Shown: piece by piece, positions 38,311 to 53,561 of the stretch
How positions within the stretch are numbered: position 1 is the first letter of the stretch
Layout: the number at the start of each line of letters is the position of its first letter
Source of the DNA: Halichoerus grypus
Lineage: Eukaryota; Chordata; Mammalia; Carnivora; Phocidae
Direction: 5' to 3'
Assembly: GCF_964656455.1 (NCBI RefSeq)
Contig: NC_135726.1
Coordinates: 6,582,001-6,646,000 of the forward strand
Length of the DNA: 64,000 nt
Program-made: the position numbers and the translations under genes
Notes under the pieces: generated by a model
What the model was told of the DNA's origin: nothing
Database searches by the model: none
Seen by the model: the letters and a program-made list of their open reading frames with translations, nothing else

Positions 38311-39069
38311 TGCTCCTGTGGCCGCCCCCTGCCCCTGCCCCGAGGAGCTTTCTCGACATTTGTCCCTGTTGTCCCAATATGCTGCATATCTGTTTACGTG
38401 CCGTACGTCTGTACTTTACACCAAAAGACAGTTGAGATCTTCTCATCCCCAGGAACCAGTATGTGCCCCCACCAATAAGGCACTGTTTATATAACCCCCG
38501 GGTGACAGCCCTTTCCTGCCCTCCCTCCCTGCAGAGACTCCAGTGAGAAAGTGGCAGCCTTCAGAATCCAGCTCCCACCCTGGAAAAGGATTCCCAGAAG
38601 CGTCTGGTGGCCTGAGCTAAGTCCTCACAGTGCCACCTGTGGAGGTTTGAGGGGCACTCGTGAGGCCGCGCACTGGGCCCAAACTGGCTCATGGGCTCCT
38701 CAGAACTGGCATTCGAGTTACCTGCCTTACAGGTGAGAGTGAGGCCCCACCTGAGTCCAGACAGCTGGGAAGTGGGGAGCTGGGATCCACAGCCGGGTCC
38801 TTGGACCCCAGTGCCCAAGGCTGGGCATGAGCTCTGTGCGCCAGGTGGCCGGGCCCAGCGAGCCCACAGGCCCATCGGCCTCACAGCAGGATGTGGAGAC
38901 CCCTTTTGACCCCAAACCTATGTGCTTCTTTTTGGGGGGGGAGTCATTGATTTTTGTGACAAGCTTGTCTTCCCTCTAAACCCCTCCCCACAACCTCCCT
39001 CACCTGTCTGATTCATGGTTTCCAGAAAAATCTAAAAGTAACAGGAGCAAACACTATAGACAGAGCTTG

Positions 39070-39265
39070 CTGGGAGCAGAGGCTCTTCCAAATGCACACA
39101 TGGATCAGCCCCTGCGTCCCTCCGAGAAACCTGCTGAGCTGGACGCACTTGCCACCCCCATTCTACAGACGTGAAAACCCTCAGGGTAAGGGCTGGCCCA
39201 GGGTCGCACCGCTGGTAGGAGCTGGGGCTTGAACCCAGGAGCCTGGCTCCCACGTCTGCGGTCCT
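39070..39265 (-). repeat. MIR SINE, minus strand
   Basis: ATTCTACAGACGTGAAAACCC, AGGGTCGCACCGCTGG and TTGAACCCAGGAGCCTGGC are the reverse MIR order. Confidence 0.65.
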
Positions 39266-42200
39266 ATTCACTGAACAGCACGACGTCTCATCTCCTGCTC
39301 CCACCTGCACAGAAAGCCACTTCCCTCTATCGAAAAAGGCACTTACTAGTTCTTCTTTGGCTTTAAAAAAATAAAACATGTTCTATGTAGAAATGCCATT
39401 AAATACAGAAAACCCTGAGGAGACTTTAAATCGCTCCTTATCAGTGGGTATCAGAGGCCACGGAGCCGGGGCCTTCAGGGCAGCAACACAGCCTGGCCTG
39501 GGTTCACTCCTGAGCAGAAGGGGACTTCAACGAGCCCATTCTGCACAATGGTGCATGTCGCGGGCACTCCCTGGGCGCTAAACTCAGTCTCCCCCGCCTT
39601 GAGCTCGGCCTCCTGCAGGCTCCATCTTGGCAGCTCACACAGGACTGCGAGTGGGGGACATGGGCACGAAGAGAAAGAGGGCACTGGACCTCCTTCCTGC
39701 CTCAGCCAGGCCCAGTTCCGAGTCTGCAGTTAGCTCCTGGCCCTGCTCCAAATGCCCGGGCTGACCAGTCTGGGGGTGCACAGTAGGTGTGCTGGGCAGA
39801 GGCTGGGAGGGGCAAGCTGAGCCCAAGGGGTGGGGTGTGGGACACCCGTGGCCAGCAGAGCATTGGCCATGAGCATCCGGAGAGCAGTGCCAGCCTCAGG
39901 GCTGGCGGGCCAGACCGGCCTGGGACGGAAGGAAGAATGGCAGCTAGGCTGGGAGAAGCCTGCCCACCCACCCCCGGGGAAGAAGACAGCCAGGCCTGCC
40001 CTGCGTTCATGGAAGAAAGGGAGATAAGGCACCTTGAGCATCCCAAGGCCTCCGATGAGCTGTAGGTGTCAATCACCTAACATTTAGTCCTCACATTAAC
40101 GGGGCCAGGCTGGCTCTAGGACTCCCCAGACCCCCCGAGCTCAGGGTGGCTGCCGAAGGTCACAGAGCTAATAGGGGGGGAAGCTGGACTCAGTGAGCAC
40201 GAGGCCCAGGTCTTCAGCCTCATTCTGCATTCCACGGGTGGTTTAGAAGCCAGATGGCCGAGAACCGCCTTTCTCCTGCTGTCTTGGGTGTGGGTAACAC
40301 CAGGGACAAGCTGGGCAGGTGAGGAAATGGGGACAGGGTGGTTCCCAGGGCTTGGGGCAGCAGCTCTGGCCTGGCAGACATACGGCGTATGCTTGGTGGA
40401 ACCGTAAGCCAACCTGACAGCTGCGGCCTGAGCCCAAGCTCGAAGCTGTCCCGGGGACAAGATGCTTCCTCCCAGCACACGGTTTCCTCCTGATTCTCAG
40501 AACTTCTGCACAATGTGGGGAGAAGGCTGCCCTACCCGCGGAACAGCCGCTGACGCTGAGCCACAGGGCAGGTGCGCCGTGCGAGCCTTGAGAAGCCCGA
40601 AGTCCCCAGCGCACTGGCCGGGGACAGGCAGGCCTGGCCCTGACAGCCGCACGCACAACAGCACCCACCCTGAACCCCAGCCCTCCGAGGCCACAAGCCG
40701 GAGAGCACAAGGCGGTGGCCCCCCGGGGTGGGGGTGTCAGACTCCAGCAATGCTCTGGGACCTGGTCCTGTCCCTCCCGTCCAGCCGCCCCCCCTCTCTA
40801 GCTCTCAGGCTGTTGGGAGCTGTTTCAGTCATTCCTTGTCGGACAGGGTTTCCAAGCCTCCAAACAATCCCCCGCTCCCTGCACCAAGCCTCTGGTGCTC
40901 ACAGTGGAGCTGTGGCATTTGGCCGGGACAGTTCTTTACTGAGCAGCACTGTCCTGGGTGATGTAGACGCTTGCCTCCTACGTTCTAGTCACGCTGCCCA
41001 GTCTTTAGGACAACCCCAAGTCTTGTCTGCATTTTCCCCCGAAGGCCCCTGAGGGACGAGGCATCTTCCAGCTCACCTCCAGCCCAACAAGACCTCTTTG
41101 AAAACGCGGGTGTTTGCAAAAGATCAAGTAGCCAGATTTGAGCTGGTCAGAAGAGTGGATGTGCCCATCGCTCCCTCAGGATGGCTGCTCTTTTCTCTTC
41201 CTGGACAGAAGCCTGTCCCCTTGCCGGTGGCCTTCCGTGGGCCAGCAGCCTCCCCTACTCCGTCCCACCAAGCAGGCGCAGTCACCGCTTTTTGTAGTTG
41301 GTGCTGCTCAGATGCAGAGGGACTGAGAGCAGGAGATCAGTCTCCCCCCGCCCCCCGGCATCTAGCACAGAGCCGGGCCCAGTGCACGTGTGTGGCAAGT
41401 GCTTGATAAAGGAAAGCACTTTTCCTAAAGAAATGTGTGAGCTGCACACAGTTGCCTCGTAGGGTAAGAGGTGGAATCCAAACTCCTAGAGACCCAAACC
41501 TGCTCAGTCTTGCTTCCGAGTCCACATTCTTTCCATCGTACCACCCAGCCTGGGCCTCACAGGGTGATGCTGGCCTGCGCTGGGAAGAGTTTTCCTTTTT
41601 AAGGGTCTCTGGGGAACTTCTCAGGGCTTATGTTACTTTTCAAAGGTGTCAGATTCCAAGGATGCACAGGCCTTCCCGTGGGAAGGCAACTAATCAGGGG
41701 CTGTGGGCTGGGCTGCCCACACTCCCGGGGAGTGGCAGTGCCCGCTCTAAGTGGGGCTCCTTTGGCCCCCACAAGGCCCCCCGTTCCTCTGTTCTTTCCC
41801 CTTTACACATAACTCTCACTGGCGAGTGTTCCAGTTGGTAAGAGCAGTGCACTCTCACCAAGAACCGGCACTGGGCCAGCAGTGGAAAGGCCCTACGTCC
41901 CGATACCCATTGTACAGACAAGAAAACTGAGGCCCAGGAGCCAAGAACGCTGCCCCCAGTTACACAGCAGGCTAAGTGAGATGGCCACACGTCCTCAATC
42001 CCCAGACAACGCACGCTTCTTGCGTTCTGAGTGTGCACTGAATGCCATATTGGGGCTTTTTCCCTCTCAAACTGCTGCTATTAAATCGAGGATGCATCTC
42101 ACTCCCAATGGTATCTTAAAATAGAGGGAACACTGTTATAACCACAAAGTGTAGTAACTCCCACTTGCCCAGGTCTGCGCTTGCGAGGCGTCCATGCTGC

Positions 42201-43639
42201 GCCAGTGCCCAGGGAACGTCCCTCTCACGCTCGTGCCTGGACGCAGCCGTGGCTCAGAGAGGACCACTAACTCGCCCAGGGCCACAAGGCAGCCCTGGCA
42301 TCCACGGCCCTGGGCCCAGCAGTCTGGCTCTGAATCTGTTGCTTTTGCCAATGTACCGTCCTTTGGAGCTGCTGGGGTTTGTGGGTCCAACGTGTCTGAG
42401 GGCTCTGGTGGGCCAGCGACGCAAGCAGGAAGCAACGCTCGGGAAGAATTTCTCAAGTCCGAATTATGTCCTGAGCCTCTCCCTCCACCCCAAGGGGCAA
42501 AAGGCTTCCAGAAGTATAAACCTGCTTTGTGGAGACCCCCCGGGCAGGGGTGAGGTATTACTTTGGGCAGTGGCCAGGAATGCCTCCTGGCTCCCGGGGG
42601 CCAGCCCTGGCCCGGGCACCTGACCCCCCCCACGCCCTGGCAGCAGGCAGGAGGTCTGGAAGCAGACCAGGGAGAACAGAATCCGCATTCGTGAGCATGT
42701 TTATGGAGAAGGAAAAAAAAAAATGTGTGTCAACTGCATGATGAAAGGCAAACCGTCAGTGCTTACTGAGAAACGTGAGTCAGGGCCCAAGCCAGCAGAA
42801 GGCCTGGGAGTTCCAGGGGTTTGTGGAGAACAGCTGGAGGAAGTAAGGGGGCCGCGGCGAGACGCGGGCCATGACCGACCTGTCCCCTGGAGGGCTGATC
42901 GCCACTCCCGGGACAAAGTGGGGGCTGCCCGCTGCTTTAAAGAAATTGACCTGTGTTCTCAGCAACACCCTCTGAGCAGAATTTGGAATTTCCTTCGGCA
43001 GGTGCAGAGGGTGTGAGGAGGTGGCTCAATGTGGCTGTGCCCTCGGCTGGCCTCTGCTGCCAGAACGGTGGGCGAGGCTGCAGCTGACCCTGGGGAGGCC
43101 TCACCCTCCCCTCTCAGGGGCCAAAGCAAGGACAGAGGAAGTGTCTGGGGTTGCTGCACCCGAACTCTCAAGCCACAAGAAGCCGCTGCATGACGTGGGT
43201 GCCTAGGGGAGTGTGTGTGTGTATGTGTGAGTACGTGTGCACGTATGTACCACAGGCCTCAGCTTTCCAGCATGTGGGACACCCCTAGGCACCTCCCAAG
43301 TCCAGGTCAGCCGCTCACCAGGCAGCCGACACGTGCCTCCACCCTGCAGCCCACGAGTGCACTCTGGGCAACCACAGGTTCACGAGAGAGGCAGAGCAGA
43401 AGCTGCAGAGCCGGGCAACAAGCGGGACTCGGCGAAGGCCGGCAACACGGACCAGCCCCAGGAACCAGGCATCGCCCTGCATCGAGGGGCCCTGGTGCCC
43501 GGTCATTAGACAGGCACCTTGCACTGGTCAGAGAGGACCACACAGTTGCGCGCACAATCCCTCTGAAAAGCCCCCCAGCCGCCACTGACTGCGCCTGGAA
43601 GTGCCAGCTTCTGCACGCCACACTCCATCCCTGCCCACT

Positions 43640-44350
43640 GGGACACAGAGAAATACACACAGAGCACGCAGATGAAACGACACAGAAACATAGTCACGTG
43701 CTGGCTCGTGCGCAGATCTACGCACATACACACAGAGAAACACGCACGCGCTCCAAGTTTTGCGCACAAACGCTCAGAGCCACACGTGCGCGCTCACAGC
43801 TGCTCACGCACAAAGCAGCCAGACACACTCACACTTGTGCACACACACACACATATCGGCCCCTTCAGAAAAATCCACATCCAGCTCCAAATGCAGACAC
43901 ACACACACACACTCAGCCAACACACGCGTGTTGTCACAGCCGCACAGAGCCAGTCGCTTGAACACACATGTGCACTCACAAACTCCGAATGGGCCCCCCC
44001 CCCTGCAAAATATAAAGACATTCACACACTCGCAGACACACCTGGGCGCCCATGGGCTCACGGCCATCCTGGCAGCTGGACGCAGACACGTACACACACA
44101 CTCACAACCTCGTGGACACAGCTACGTACGTCAGGCTCGTGCACACACGCTGCTCGTGTGCCCAGATAAGCAGACACGCACACAAACAGCCCTGCGTGCA
44201 CCCCCACGTGTGCGCACACAACCACGCACAGAGCTTACGTTCACAGACACACACACCCTAAACGTGTGCCCACACGCCCCGCATCTGCGTCCTGGGCACC
44301 CAGCCGCATTTCCGCACACCTCAAGTGTGCGCGCTTACACACGTGGGCGC
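43640..44350 (+). repeat. CA/CG-rich alternating purine-pyrimidine tract
   Basis: About 700 bp dominated by CACA and CACG words (for example ACACACACACACATATCGG, AGACACACACACACACACTC). It is imperfect, not a clean microsatellite. It lies in the intron directly 3' of the largest CMIP exon; the transcript is UG-rich. Chance frames of 165-248 codons across it are low-complexity and rejected as genes. Confidence 0.92.
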
Positions 44351-44420
44351 ACGCGCTCAGCAAGCCCACCGAGTCCCCCCTCCCGCCCCACTGGTGACAG
44401 GCCTGCAGCAGGGACACTCA

Positions 44421-44909
<489 letters not shown>

Positions 44910-46375
44910 TCAGGCTGGGAGAGCGGTTTGCTCCGGGTCTCCAGACGGGGCCAGGCGGAGGTGGCGTCCACCCCTAAGTGTCTGTCCCTGAAGCTCCGGC
45001 TGTAGTCCCGGCGCACAGAAGGCGTTCGACACACATTTGATGAACGGGGCAGCGAACGTGAATCTCTACGTGATACCCACGAGGCCGTGGCCGTCACCTC
45101 CACCACAAGGCCCTCCCTGGCCATCTATGAGACCTACTAAGTGCCTTCGCTTCTAGTTGCATCCTGGAGTCTAGCTGCCCCTTTTTCCCCCTGGGGGGGG
45201 CCCAGGCCTCACCTCTACTGCCCCATCCCTGGCCAGGTGAGAAAGCTCAGCATCTACTCTCCACCTGGAAGCCCACTTCAAAGGGATCCCAAACCCCAGA
45301 ATTCTAGCCTCCTGCAGTCTGCGGGTCCCTCTGGTCCACCCCTGCTCTTGGCTGAACCCCCAGGTACAGCATCTCCAACCACCTGGAGGAACGATGCTTG
45401 GTAATGGGTTCGCTGAGAAAAGGGCTCCACGGCATCACTGATGTCACATCTGTGTGGGAAATGCTGGGCCAAACACACTGAAATTAGGCCTCTATATCGC
45501 AGGACTTGTCAGAGCCTTGAGGCTGGCTAAAGCACCTCCTCACTCAGTGGGCGGCTCATTAGAGTGAAGGCAATCCCAGAAATGGGCTTCCTTTGTTGGT
45601 GTTCCAGCGTGGCACAGTACTGAGGGCTATCACAGACCTCACAGATATTCTGAGACCTCTCAGGAAGGCCAGTATTACCATCACCATGTTATCAGTGAGC
45701 AGACACTCTCAGAGGTCAAATGTCCTACCCTTGATAACATGGCTTATAAGTTGAGGTGGCTGGGATTTGAAATCAGGTCTCTGACTACAAAGCCCTGGCT
45801 CTTCACCACCACAGTGGTCCTGTGCAGATCCTCCTCCTCCAAGAAGTCTTCCCTGATTTCTTCCACTTGCCACCTTCACACTTCTACCCCTGAACTAGAG
45901 CTTTCCACCCCTGGCTGGATACTACTACCCCTTGCGGGCACTTCTGAACATCCTGAAGCCCAATTTGATTAGAATCTCTGGGTTGGGGTCCAGATACCAG
46001 TAACTTTCCGGGCTCCCTGTGTGTGCGGTCAAGGTTGAGTCCACTGCTCCAAGAGACTCGGAGCATGATAGCATGATCACAAACAGCTGCTGATCCAGAC
46101 CCTCCCTAAATGTGCCACACACATGTGCCCTGTGCTTGCAAAGAGATGTACACATTCCTTGTGCACAAGGACTGGGTTGAGCTCAGACTTTGGGTACAAT
46201 GCACCTGGAGGGCCCGAATTTCTCCAGCATGTGCCACAAGCCAGGCCTCAGCTGAGCCCACCAAAGATGTTTAATAACTACACTTTAAGCTTTGCTGGGG
46301 AAGAACAAAACCCATCAACTAAAGTCCGAGAATTCAACGGCTGATGGAAAATTGTGTGTGGTCTGGGGTGAGGTT

Positions 46376-46387
46376 GGGGGGGGGGGG
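46376..46387 (+). repeat. G12 homopolymer in CMIP intron
   Basis: Twelve consecutive G within a G-rich stretch; potential quadruplex and potential sequencing-length uncertainty. Confidence 0.9.
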
Positions 46388-47009
46388 TGGGGAGTGTAAC
46401 TATCTCCATGGGTTCAGAGCTAATTTGCTACCCAAATACTCAACACTCCATTTCCCTTTGTTTGCCTCTGCTGGGATTTAGGAGTGGATTTTCAAGGCTG
46501 TTTGGCTCAGATCGGGTGATTTTCCAGCGAGCTATGCTAACCTGGGTCAAGTTGTCTGTTATTCTGTGAGTACATCATGTACCCACTGAGAGCACTGTGG
46601 ACAGGCCCGGAGGACACAGGGCTTTATCTTCCAGGGACTGACCACCAGGATGGGATGAACTTGAGCCTGGCAAAGGTCCCCCAGCATTGCAGCCCTTACG
46701 ATGACTTCCTGGAGGAACTAACAGGAAACTACTCTGGGCTCCAAGGGGGCTGCGCTGCTCTGAGCTGGGAGCTGGGACAGGCCTATGCAGGAAGCAGCAG
46801 GACCTGCCTCGCCTTCCCCAGGCCTCCACCCTGGGCACCTGGTTGCAATCCGCTCAAGGTCACACTTGCCCCCCTCCAGCCCATCCTCCATGTAGCAGAA
46901 GCCAGGGGGGAATCTGGAAACTGACAGCTCATCAAGTCCCGTCGTAGTCTACTTAAAACCTATCGGTGACCCCTGTGCTCTCAGAATAAACACTCCACAA
47001 CTGAAACAC

Positions 47010-47135
47010 AGGGCCAGCTCTGCCACTCAAAGCGTGGTCCCCAGGCAGCAGTACCGGCACGCCTGGGAGGCTGGAAGACAAGCAGAGTCTCAGGCCCCGG
47101 CCCAGCCCTGCTGAATCGGAATGTGCTCAGCACAG
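47010..47135 (+). repeat. MER20-like hAT fossil
   Basis: CTCAAAGCGTGGTCCCCAGGC, GCAGAGTCTCAGGCCCCGGCCC and CTGAATCGGAATGTG follow the MER20-type order. Confidence 0.6.
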
Positions 47136-47399
47136 GAAGCTTGGGCTGCTCAGCTGTACTAGTCCCCCCACAGCCTGGCCGAGCTGCTGTCCTCCCCAAC
47201 TCCATCTTCGCTTCTCTTCCCCTCGCTCTGCTCTCACACTGTTTCCCTCCCTTCCTCCCCTGCAGCGGCCTTTATCAAGGAGCAGAGTGCTTGTGCATGC
47301 TGCAAAGAACGAGAATTCCTGGGCCCACCTGCGAAATGCCGTGTCCCGGGGATTCTGAAGCAGGTGTTTAAGGAGCAGAGATGGAAAAGGTGACTAATG

Positions 47400-47565
47400 C
47401 CAACCCCATCTGCACCTCTGGGCCTTTGCACGTACTGTTTCCTCTGCCTAGATCACCTTGTCCTGCCTCTTGCCTTGCCAACAGCCAGGAGCTCTCAACT
47501 TAAATATCACCTCTGTGAAGGACCCCTCCCTCACCTCCCCCCAGAGCAGGAGTTCTCAACTCTGG
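47400..47565 (+). repeat. L2 fragment
   Basis: CTGGGCCTTTGCACGTACTG, TTCCTCTGCCTAGATCACC and CTTAAATATCACCTCTGTGAAGG match L2. Intronic. Confidence 0.65.
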
Positions 47566-47984
47566 CCACACACTCGACTTGCCTGGGAAGTTTAAAATGA
47601 AAAAAGAACAAGAGCAAAAAAACCCAAACCCAAAACCAAAACAAAAAAACCAATGCCAGGGCCCTCCCAATTAGATCCGAATTACAGTGGATGGGGCCTG
47701 GGCACCCCTTTTTCCCTTAAGATATAACCAGTTTTATGCTGATGCAACAAGAACTCGCCAGAAAAAAGGAGCCCTGGCTGCAGCATTTGCCAGTGTCCTT
47801 GGTGAGAATATGCCCACCACAACTGAACCCAAACTATCAAGGTGCCGTCAGGGACTCTGGAATTGGGAAGTGACGCGCTTCCAAATGCAACAGGACTCCA
47901 GCACACCCCAGACAGTCAAGCGCATCAATCTCAGGTGCCAAGCTTCATGAACTTTTACTTGTGTGACACCCAGCTGCCAGATCA

Positions 47985-48210
47985 GGATTCCTGCACCTCG
48001 GCACTACTGACATTTGGGGCCGGATCAGTCTCTGCGGGGGGCTGCCCGGACACGGTAGCATGCTTAGCAGCATTTCCGACTTCTCCCCGCTGGATGCCAG
48101 CAGCACCCCTCCTCCCGCCCAGGCTATGGTAACCCAAAAGGTCTCCAGACATTGCCAAACACCTGTGGGGCTCCAAACTGCTCCCAGCTGAGCGCCACTG
48201 ACCTAGAGCA
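47985..48210 (-). repeat. hAT-like relic, fullest copy of a recurrent family
   Basis: CACCTCGGCACTACTGACATTTGG, TTAGCAGCATTTCCGAC, GGATGCCAGCAGCACCC and GTCTCCAGACATTGCCAAAC. Same family as 7870-8140 and 62795-63000, in reverse. Family name uncertain. Confidence 0.6.
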
Positions 48211-48289
48211 AGATGGGAAACGTTTCTAGGAACCCAGAGGCTTCTCTCATGCCCTTCCACCTAACGCCCCACCCCAAAGGTGGCCGTCC

Positions 48290-48660
48290 TTGTGGCCCCC
48301 ACCACCACACATTCCTTTTGCCTATTCCTGAAATTCCAGGAAAAAGAATCACAACTGTATGTATCTTTTGGGTCTGGCTTCTTTTGCCCAGTTTTGCCTT
48401 TGTGAGATTTATTCATTGTTTGTTGCTCTCGTTCATCCATTCTTGCTGTTCTATAGCGTGCCTTTGTGTGGACAGACCCCAACTGTCCATCCATTCTCCT
48501 GTCGCAGGAATGGAGGCAGATTTTAGTTAGGGGCTGTTACAAATAACGCTGCTAGAACATTCCTGTACGTGTCTTCTGATGAATGTCCCCAAAGCTATGA
48601 GCAGCTGGGTCACAGGGTACATGTGTGCTTAGCTAATGTTCTGATTTTGTAAACCCTTCC
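48290..48660 (+). repeat. L1M fragment
   Basis: TTTGGGTCTGGCTTCTTTTGCCC, CTGTCCATCCATTCTCCTGTCG, GGCTGTTACAAATAACGCTGC and AGCAGCTGGGTCACAGGGTAC follow the old L1M 3' order. Confidence 0.75.
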
Positions 48661-50329
48661 CAAGTGACGGATAGGTTGAAACTCCCTGACACAGAAAACG
48701 CTCCCTCGCTACTCCTCCATCTCCTGTCCGCTCTGGGAGGGCAAGGGCTCCATCTAACTGGTTCACCTTTGTGCCCTCGGCACCTGGCACATAATGAGCT
48801 GTCATCAGACGAGGGCTGAGAGGATGAGAAGGACGAGAGCTGGTTGTTGCCGTCCCCAGGCCCCTGTCTGTGCAACAGTGTGCGCAGTTCCTAATTCTGG
48901 TCCTTTCCACCTCTGCCCTTCTCCTGGGGTGGGTGTTGGGAGAGAGATTTCCAGAGTTCTTCTGCTTCTTGCTCCTGAGTCAGGAAAATCTGCTCCAGGG
49001 CACTTGGGCAGGGCTTTGAGGACACAAAGGGAAAATTCTGGGAGGTGCTGTTTCCTGCTCCTGCCCCCTCCCAATCCCAGGCCAGGCATCCACCGAGCGG
49101 GCCCTGGGAGGCCGACATGAGTCACGGGCCTCGGCAGGAAAGGGAGCCTGAGAATGTGTGACAGTTGAATGGTTTCCCTGCTTCCTAGGGTGGCCTGAGT
49201 TAGAAATGCATGCCGACCGGCTCCGGAGCTGCAATGTGGGAGGCCAAGGGCAAGTGACCGTCCCTGCACACAGGGATGCCGGGATGGTTGTACTAGCCAA
49301 GTGCTACCCTTTGACCTGCTGCTGCTTCTTTGTTTCTTTTGCTTTTAATATAACATGCTGTAGGGTACAGAACAAGCACTTACAAATGCCCTGCATGACA
49401 TCTTCATGTTCTGGCCCCAGGGGTTCTATCACCTCCTTCTGAACAGGGAAATGATTTAAGAATGGAGAGGTCCCGGTTGAGTATCAGGACCTAGGGCTAC
49501 GGACATTGAAAACAGTAATCCTCCCTTCTCAAGTCCTGTCATGAGAAAATATGCCCTTAATGAGCTTTTGTGGCCCCTTCCCCAAGATCTCAATGTACCG
49601 TGTTTGTTTTAGAAGCTTCATTTGTGTGGATTTTCTGCGTGTCAGAATGCTCCACCACCTTCTCTCTAAGGACAGTAGCTCTAGCTACACACATTTTGGT
49701 CCCCTGGGAGTTGTGCAGTGTACCACTGGAACAACTGGACAGGAGAGCTACAGCAGATGCTACCTGGTCCTGCGCATCACATCCTCTCTAATGACCCCAG
49801 AGGTCACTGTATAAAGTTCTACACAAACTAGTGGCAACTGCGTCACTCTGCATCCCAGGAGTGAACCTCAGGAAAGAATGGAAGCTGGTAAGTAACTACC
49901 CCAGCGCCATCATCCCTCAGGGGAATGGCTCAGACATGTTCCACACAGTCTCCTGGGGGGGTCCCAGTGGGGAACGTGCAGGTGCCTGCAGGGGTCATCA
50001 GACCTACTGGCTGTCCTCCCTTCCTGGGTCCCCTCCCAGAGCTTCCTCAGGTGACGTCCCTAATAAGCTGCTTGCCCCCAAACCCTGGAGGACCCAAGGC
50101 AGTGGCCCTGCCATAGCCTTTTCTGGCCACACGCTAGCATAGGGTTCCAGTTTCTTGTTTTCTCAGGCTTTCCCCACCTGACTCGATCCTGCGTCTCATA
50201 CACCATCTCCCCCAGTAGCACCTGAAACCGTGCCTGACACGCACGGGCGCTTGAGAAATCCATGCGCACCATGGGCAAAATGAAATTCTGCCGATGGAGA
50301 CAAGGAAGAAAACCTCCTGCTAGCCCTTG

Positions 50330-50405
50330 TGCACATGCACGCACACGCACACTCACCCCCCCACGCGCACTTGCACCTGCATGCACGCACGCTCTCTCTC
50401 ACACA
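50330..50405 (+). repeat. Short CA/CG-rich tract
   Basis: CATGCACGCACACGCACACTC and similar words over about 75 bp, roughly 320 bp downstream (transcript sense) of exon 50723-50827. Confidence 0.85.
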
Positions 50406-50547
50406 AGCCCCGATGTGTCACACGCACCAGGTGGTGAGAGATCTTCAGCATCAAACACTTGCTCCTAAAGCCAAGGCAACACAACAGTCTTGCAGTTGCC
50501 AGTGTTGATTCACAGCGTTTGCTTTTCCAGTAACATCGCTAGGTTCA

Positions 50548-50913
<366 letters not shown>

Positions 50914-51509
50914 TCAGTGGGTTCGGAGAATGACCCAGTTTTCTGATTCATGGAAAGACTTAGCATACGGTAGTCATATATCCTGGGACAGTCATATTTA
51001 TGCCTGGGGGTTCTGGAATAATAATTCATAATGCCACGTTTTAGTCTCAAAAGTGGCCTGCCCTGAAAGAAAAACGATTATGGTCACCCTGGCCCAGCAC
51101 AGGGCCCGGGACACATTTGCTAAGTCCTCCCTGAACGCCAGCTGTTGTTATTCATTAGGGCTATCGCTGTGCCTCAGTTTTCTCATCTGTAAAATGGAGG
51201 CCAATACCGCTACTCCAGGGCTGTCTGGAGCCTGGGCATAATATCTGTAACACTCCTGGAAAATCACTGTGGCCACTGATAAGAGAGGCCTAACCTGAAA
51301 AAATTTTACAAAACCGTAACTGGGTACTTTAAAGGGACCCTGAAGTCACCAGGGCTCCAGCAGAGGGATACTTCCTTGGGATTTAGAAATGCTTTGTGAG
51401 TTCTAGGTGAGTATATTTAGGAAACACATAAGCTTCAAAACCAGCTTAAACCGGCTCTTTTGATTTTCTTAAAAAATGAGAGGAGTCATGACAGTGATCG
51501 TTGACATCT

Positions 51510-52030
51510 GCATCGCGCTGACACAGTTCCTAGTGTTTACGGATATTAGCTCACTGAACCTGCACATTAACCGGATGAAGTGAGTACTATGGTTCTCATT
51601 TTCCAGATAAGGAGACAGAGACACAGAAAGAAAATTTTAAAATCAAAGAAAAAGCAAGCCCTCTCCTCCAAAACACCAGAAGTGAGTAAGAACCAGAAGA
51701 TCTGGTTTCCTCTTGCCCAAGTTTGGGGGGTGGTTGTTCAAGTCCTCCCCATGATGACCCTCTGGGGCCAGCAGGGCACTATCCCCTGACGCACTCAGCA
51801 CTCGTAAACCAAAGGTGTGGAAGGTGTGGGACCCATGGAAACAATCCTATTATTTAGAACTGGTACCATTTCCTGAGTTCCTACTGTGTGTCAGGTACTG
51901 TGCTAGGGGCTTCCTCATGTATCACCTTATTTAATTATGCAACAACCCCTGTGGACAGTGGGGTAAACAGGACCAGAGAGGTACAGCAACTGGCTCAATG
52001 TCACACAGCTTGTAAGCGTCTCAGACCACA
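51510..52030 (-). repeat. Two MIR SINE fragments, minus strand
   Basis: GATATTAGCTCACTGAACC with TTTTCCAGATAAGGAGACAG (51510-51640), and CTGTGTGTCAGGTACTGTGC with ATGTCACACAGCTTGTAAG (51850-52030), are reverse MIR cores. Confidence 0.75.
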
Positions 52031-52114
52031 TGGGGTCAGGAGGACCCAGGTGACCCCCTTAGAAGATGAGATGCTTGGGGCCTTTGAATACAAGCAGCTT
52101 CTCTCTGGGCATCA

Positions 52115-52432
<318 letters not shown>

Positions 52433-52780
52433 CTAGAAAGCACACGTTTTTCACTTCAAGAACCTGGCCTCGTCACACTCTTGCTTACACCCTTCGATGG
52501 CTGCCCTGTTTCTTCTCCTGAGCAAGAGGGTAGGAAGGAGGTACAAGAACCAGACATGGCCCCAGGGTGAAGCTGGTTCCCAGTCATGGGCTCCTCAGAT
52601 GGCTCCCTCCTGCTCTAGGCTGACCCCAGCCACCCACTGAGTTCCAGAAAATACTTAAGGAGCATTTGAGGACTTTGTTATTTTAGTTGTAGAAAAAGCT
52701 ACCCTCATATGGCACATGGAATCAAAAAGGCAGATGAGACAGACGAACAAGCTTGAAAAAGGCTGGCTGGACAGGTAATG

Positions 52781-53529
52781 GTGTGTGTGTGAGAGATGTG
52801 GGGTGTGGGAGGTGTGTGTGTGTGTGTGAGAGAGAGACATGGAGTGTGGGAGGAGGGGTGTGTGTGTATGTGTGTGTAAGAGATGTGGGGTGTGGGAGGG
52901 TATGTGTGAGAGACGTAGGGTATGGGAGGAGGTGTGTGTGTATGAGAGACATGGGGTGTGGGAGGAGGTGTGTGTGAGAGAGATGTGGGGTATGGGAGGA
53001 GGTGTGTGTATGAGAGACATGGGGTGTGGGAGTGTGAGTGTGTGAGAGAGATGTGGGGTGTGGGAGGAGGTGTGTGTGAGAGAGATGTGGGGTATGGGAG
53101 GAGGTGTGTGTATGAGAGACATGGGGTGTGGGAGTGTGTGTGTGAGAGAGACATGGGGTGCGGGAGGAGATAGGTGTTTATGTGTGAGAGACGTGGGGTG
53201 TGGGAGGAGGTGTGTGAGAGAGACATGGGGTGTGGGAGGAGGAATGTGTGTATGAGAGACATGGGGTGTGGGAGGAGGGGTGTGTGAAAGAGGTGGGGTG
53301 TGGGAGGAGGTGTGTATGAGAGACGTGGGGTGTGGGAGGAGGTGTGTGTGAGAGACGTAAGGTGTGGGAGGAGGTGTGTGTATGAGAGACGTGGGGTGTG
53401 GGAGGAGGAATGTGTGTATGAGAGACATGGGGTGTGGGAGGAGGGGTGTGTGAGAGACGTGGGGTGTGGGAGCGTGTGAGAGGTATGGGGTATAGGAGGG
53501 TATGTGTGAGAGACGTAAAGTGTGGGAGG

Positions 53530-53561
<32 letters not shown>
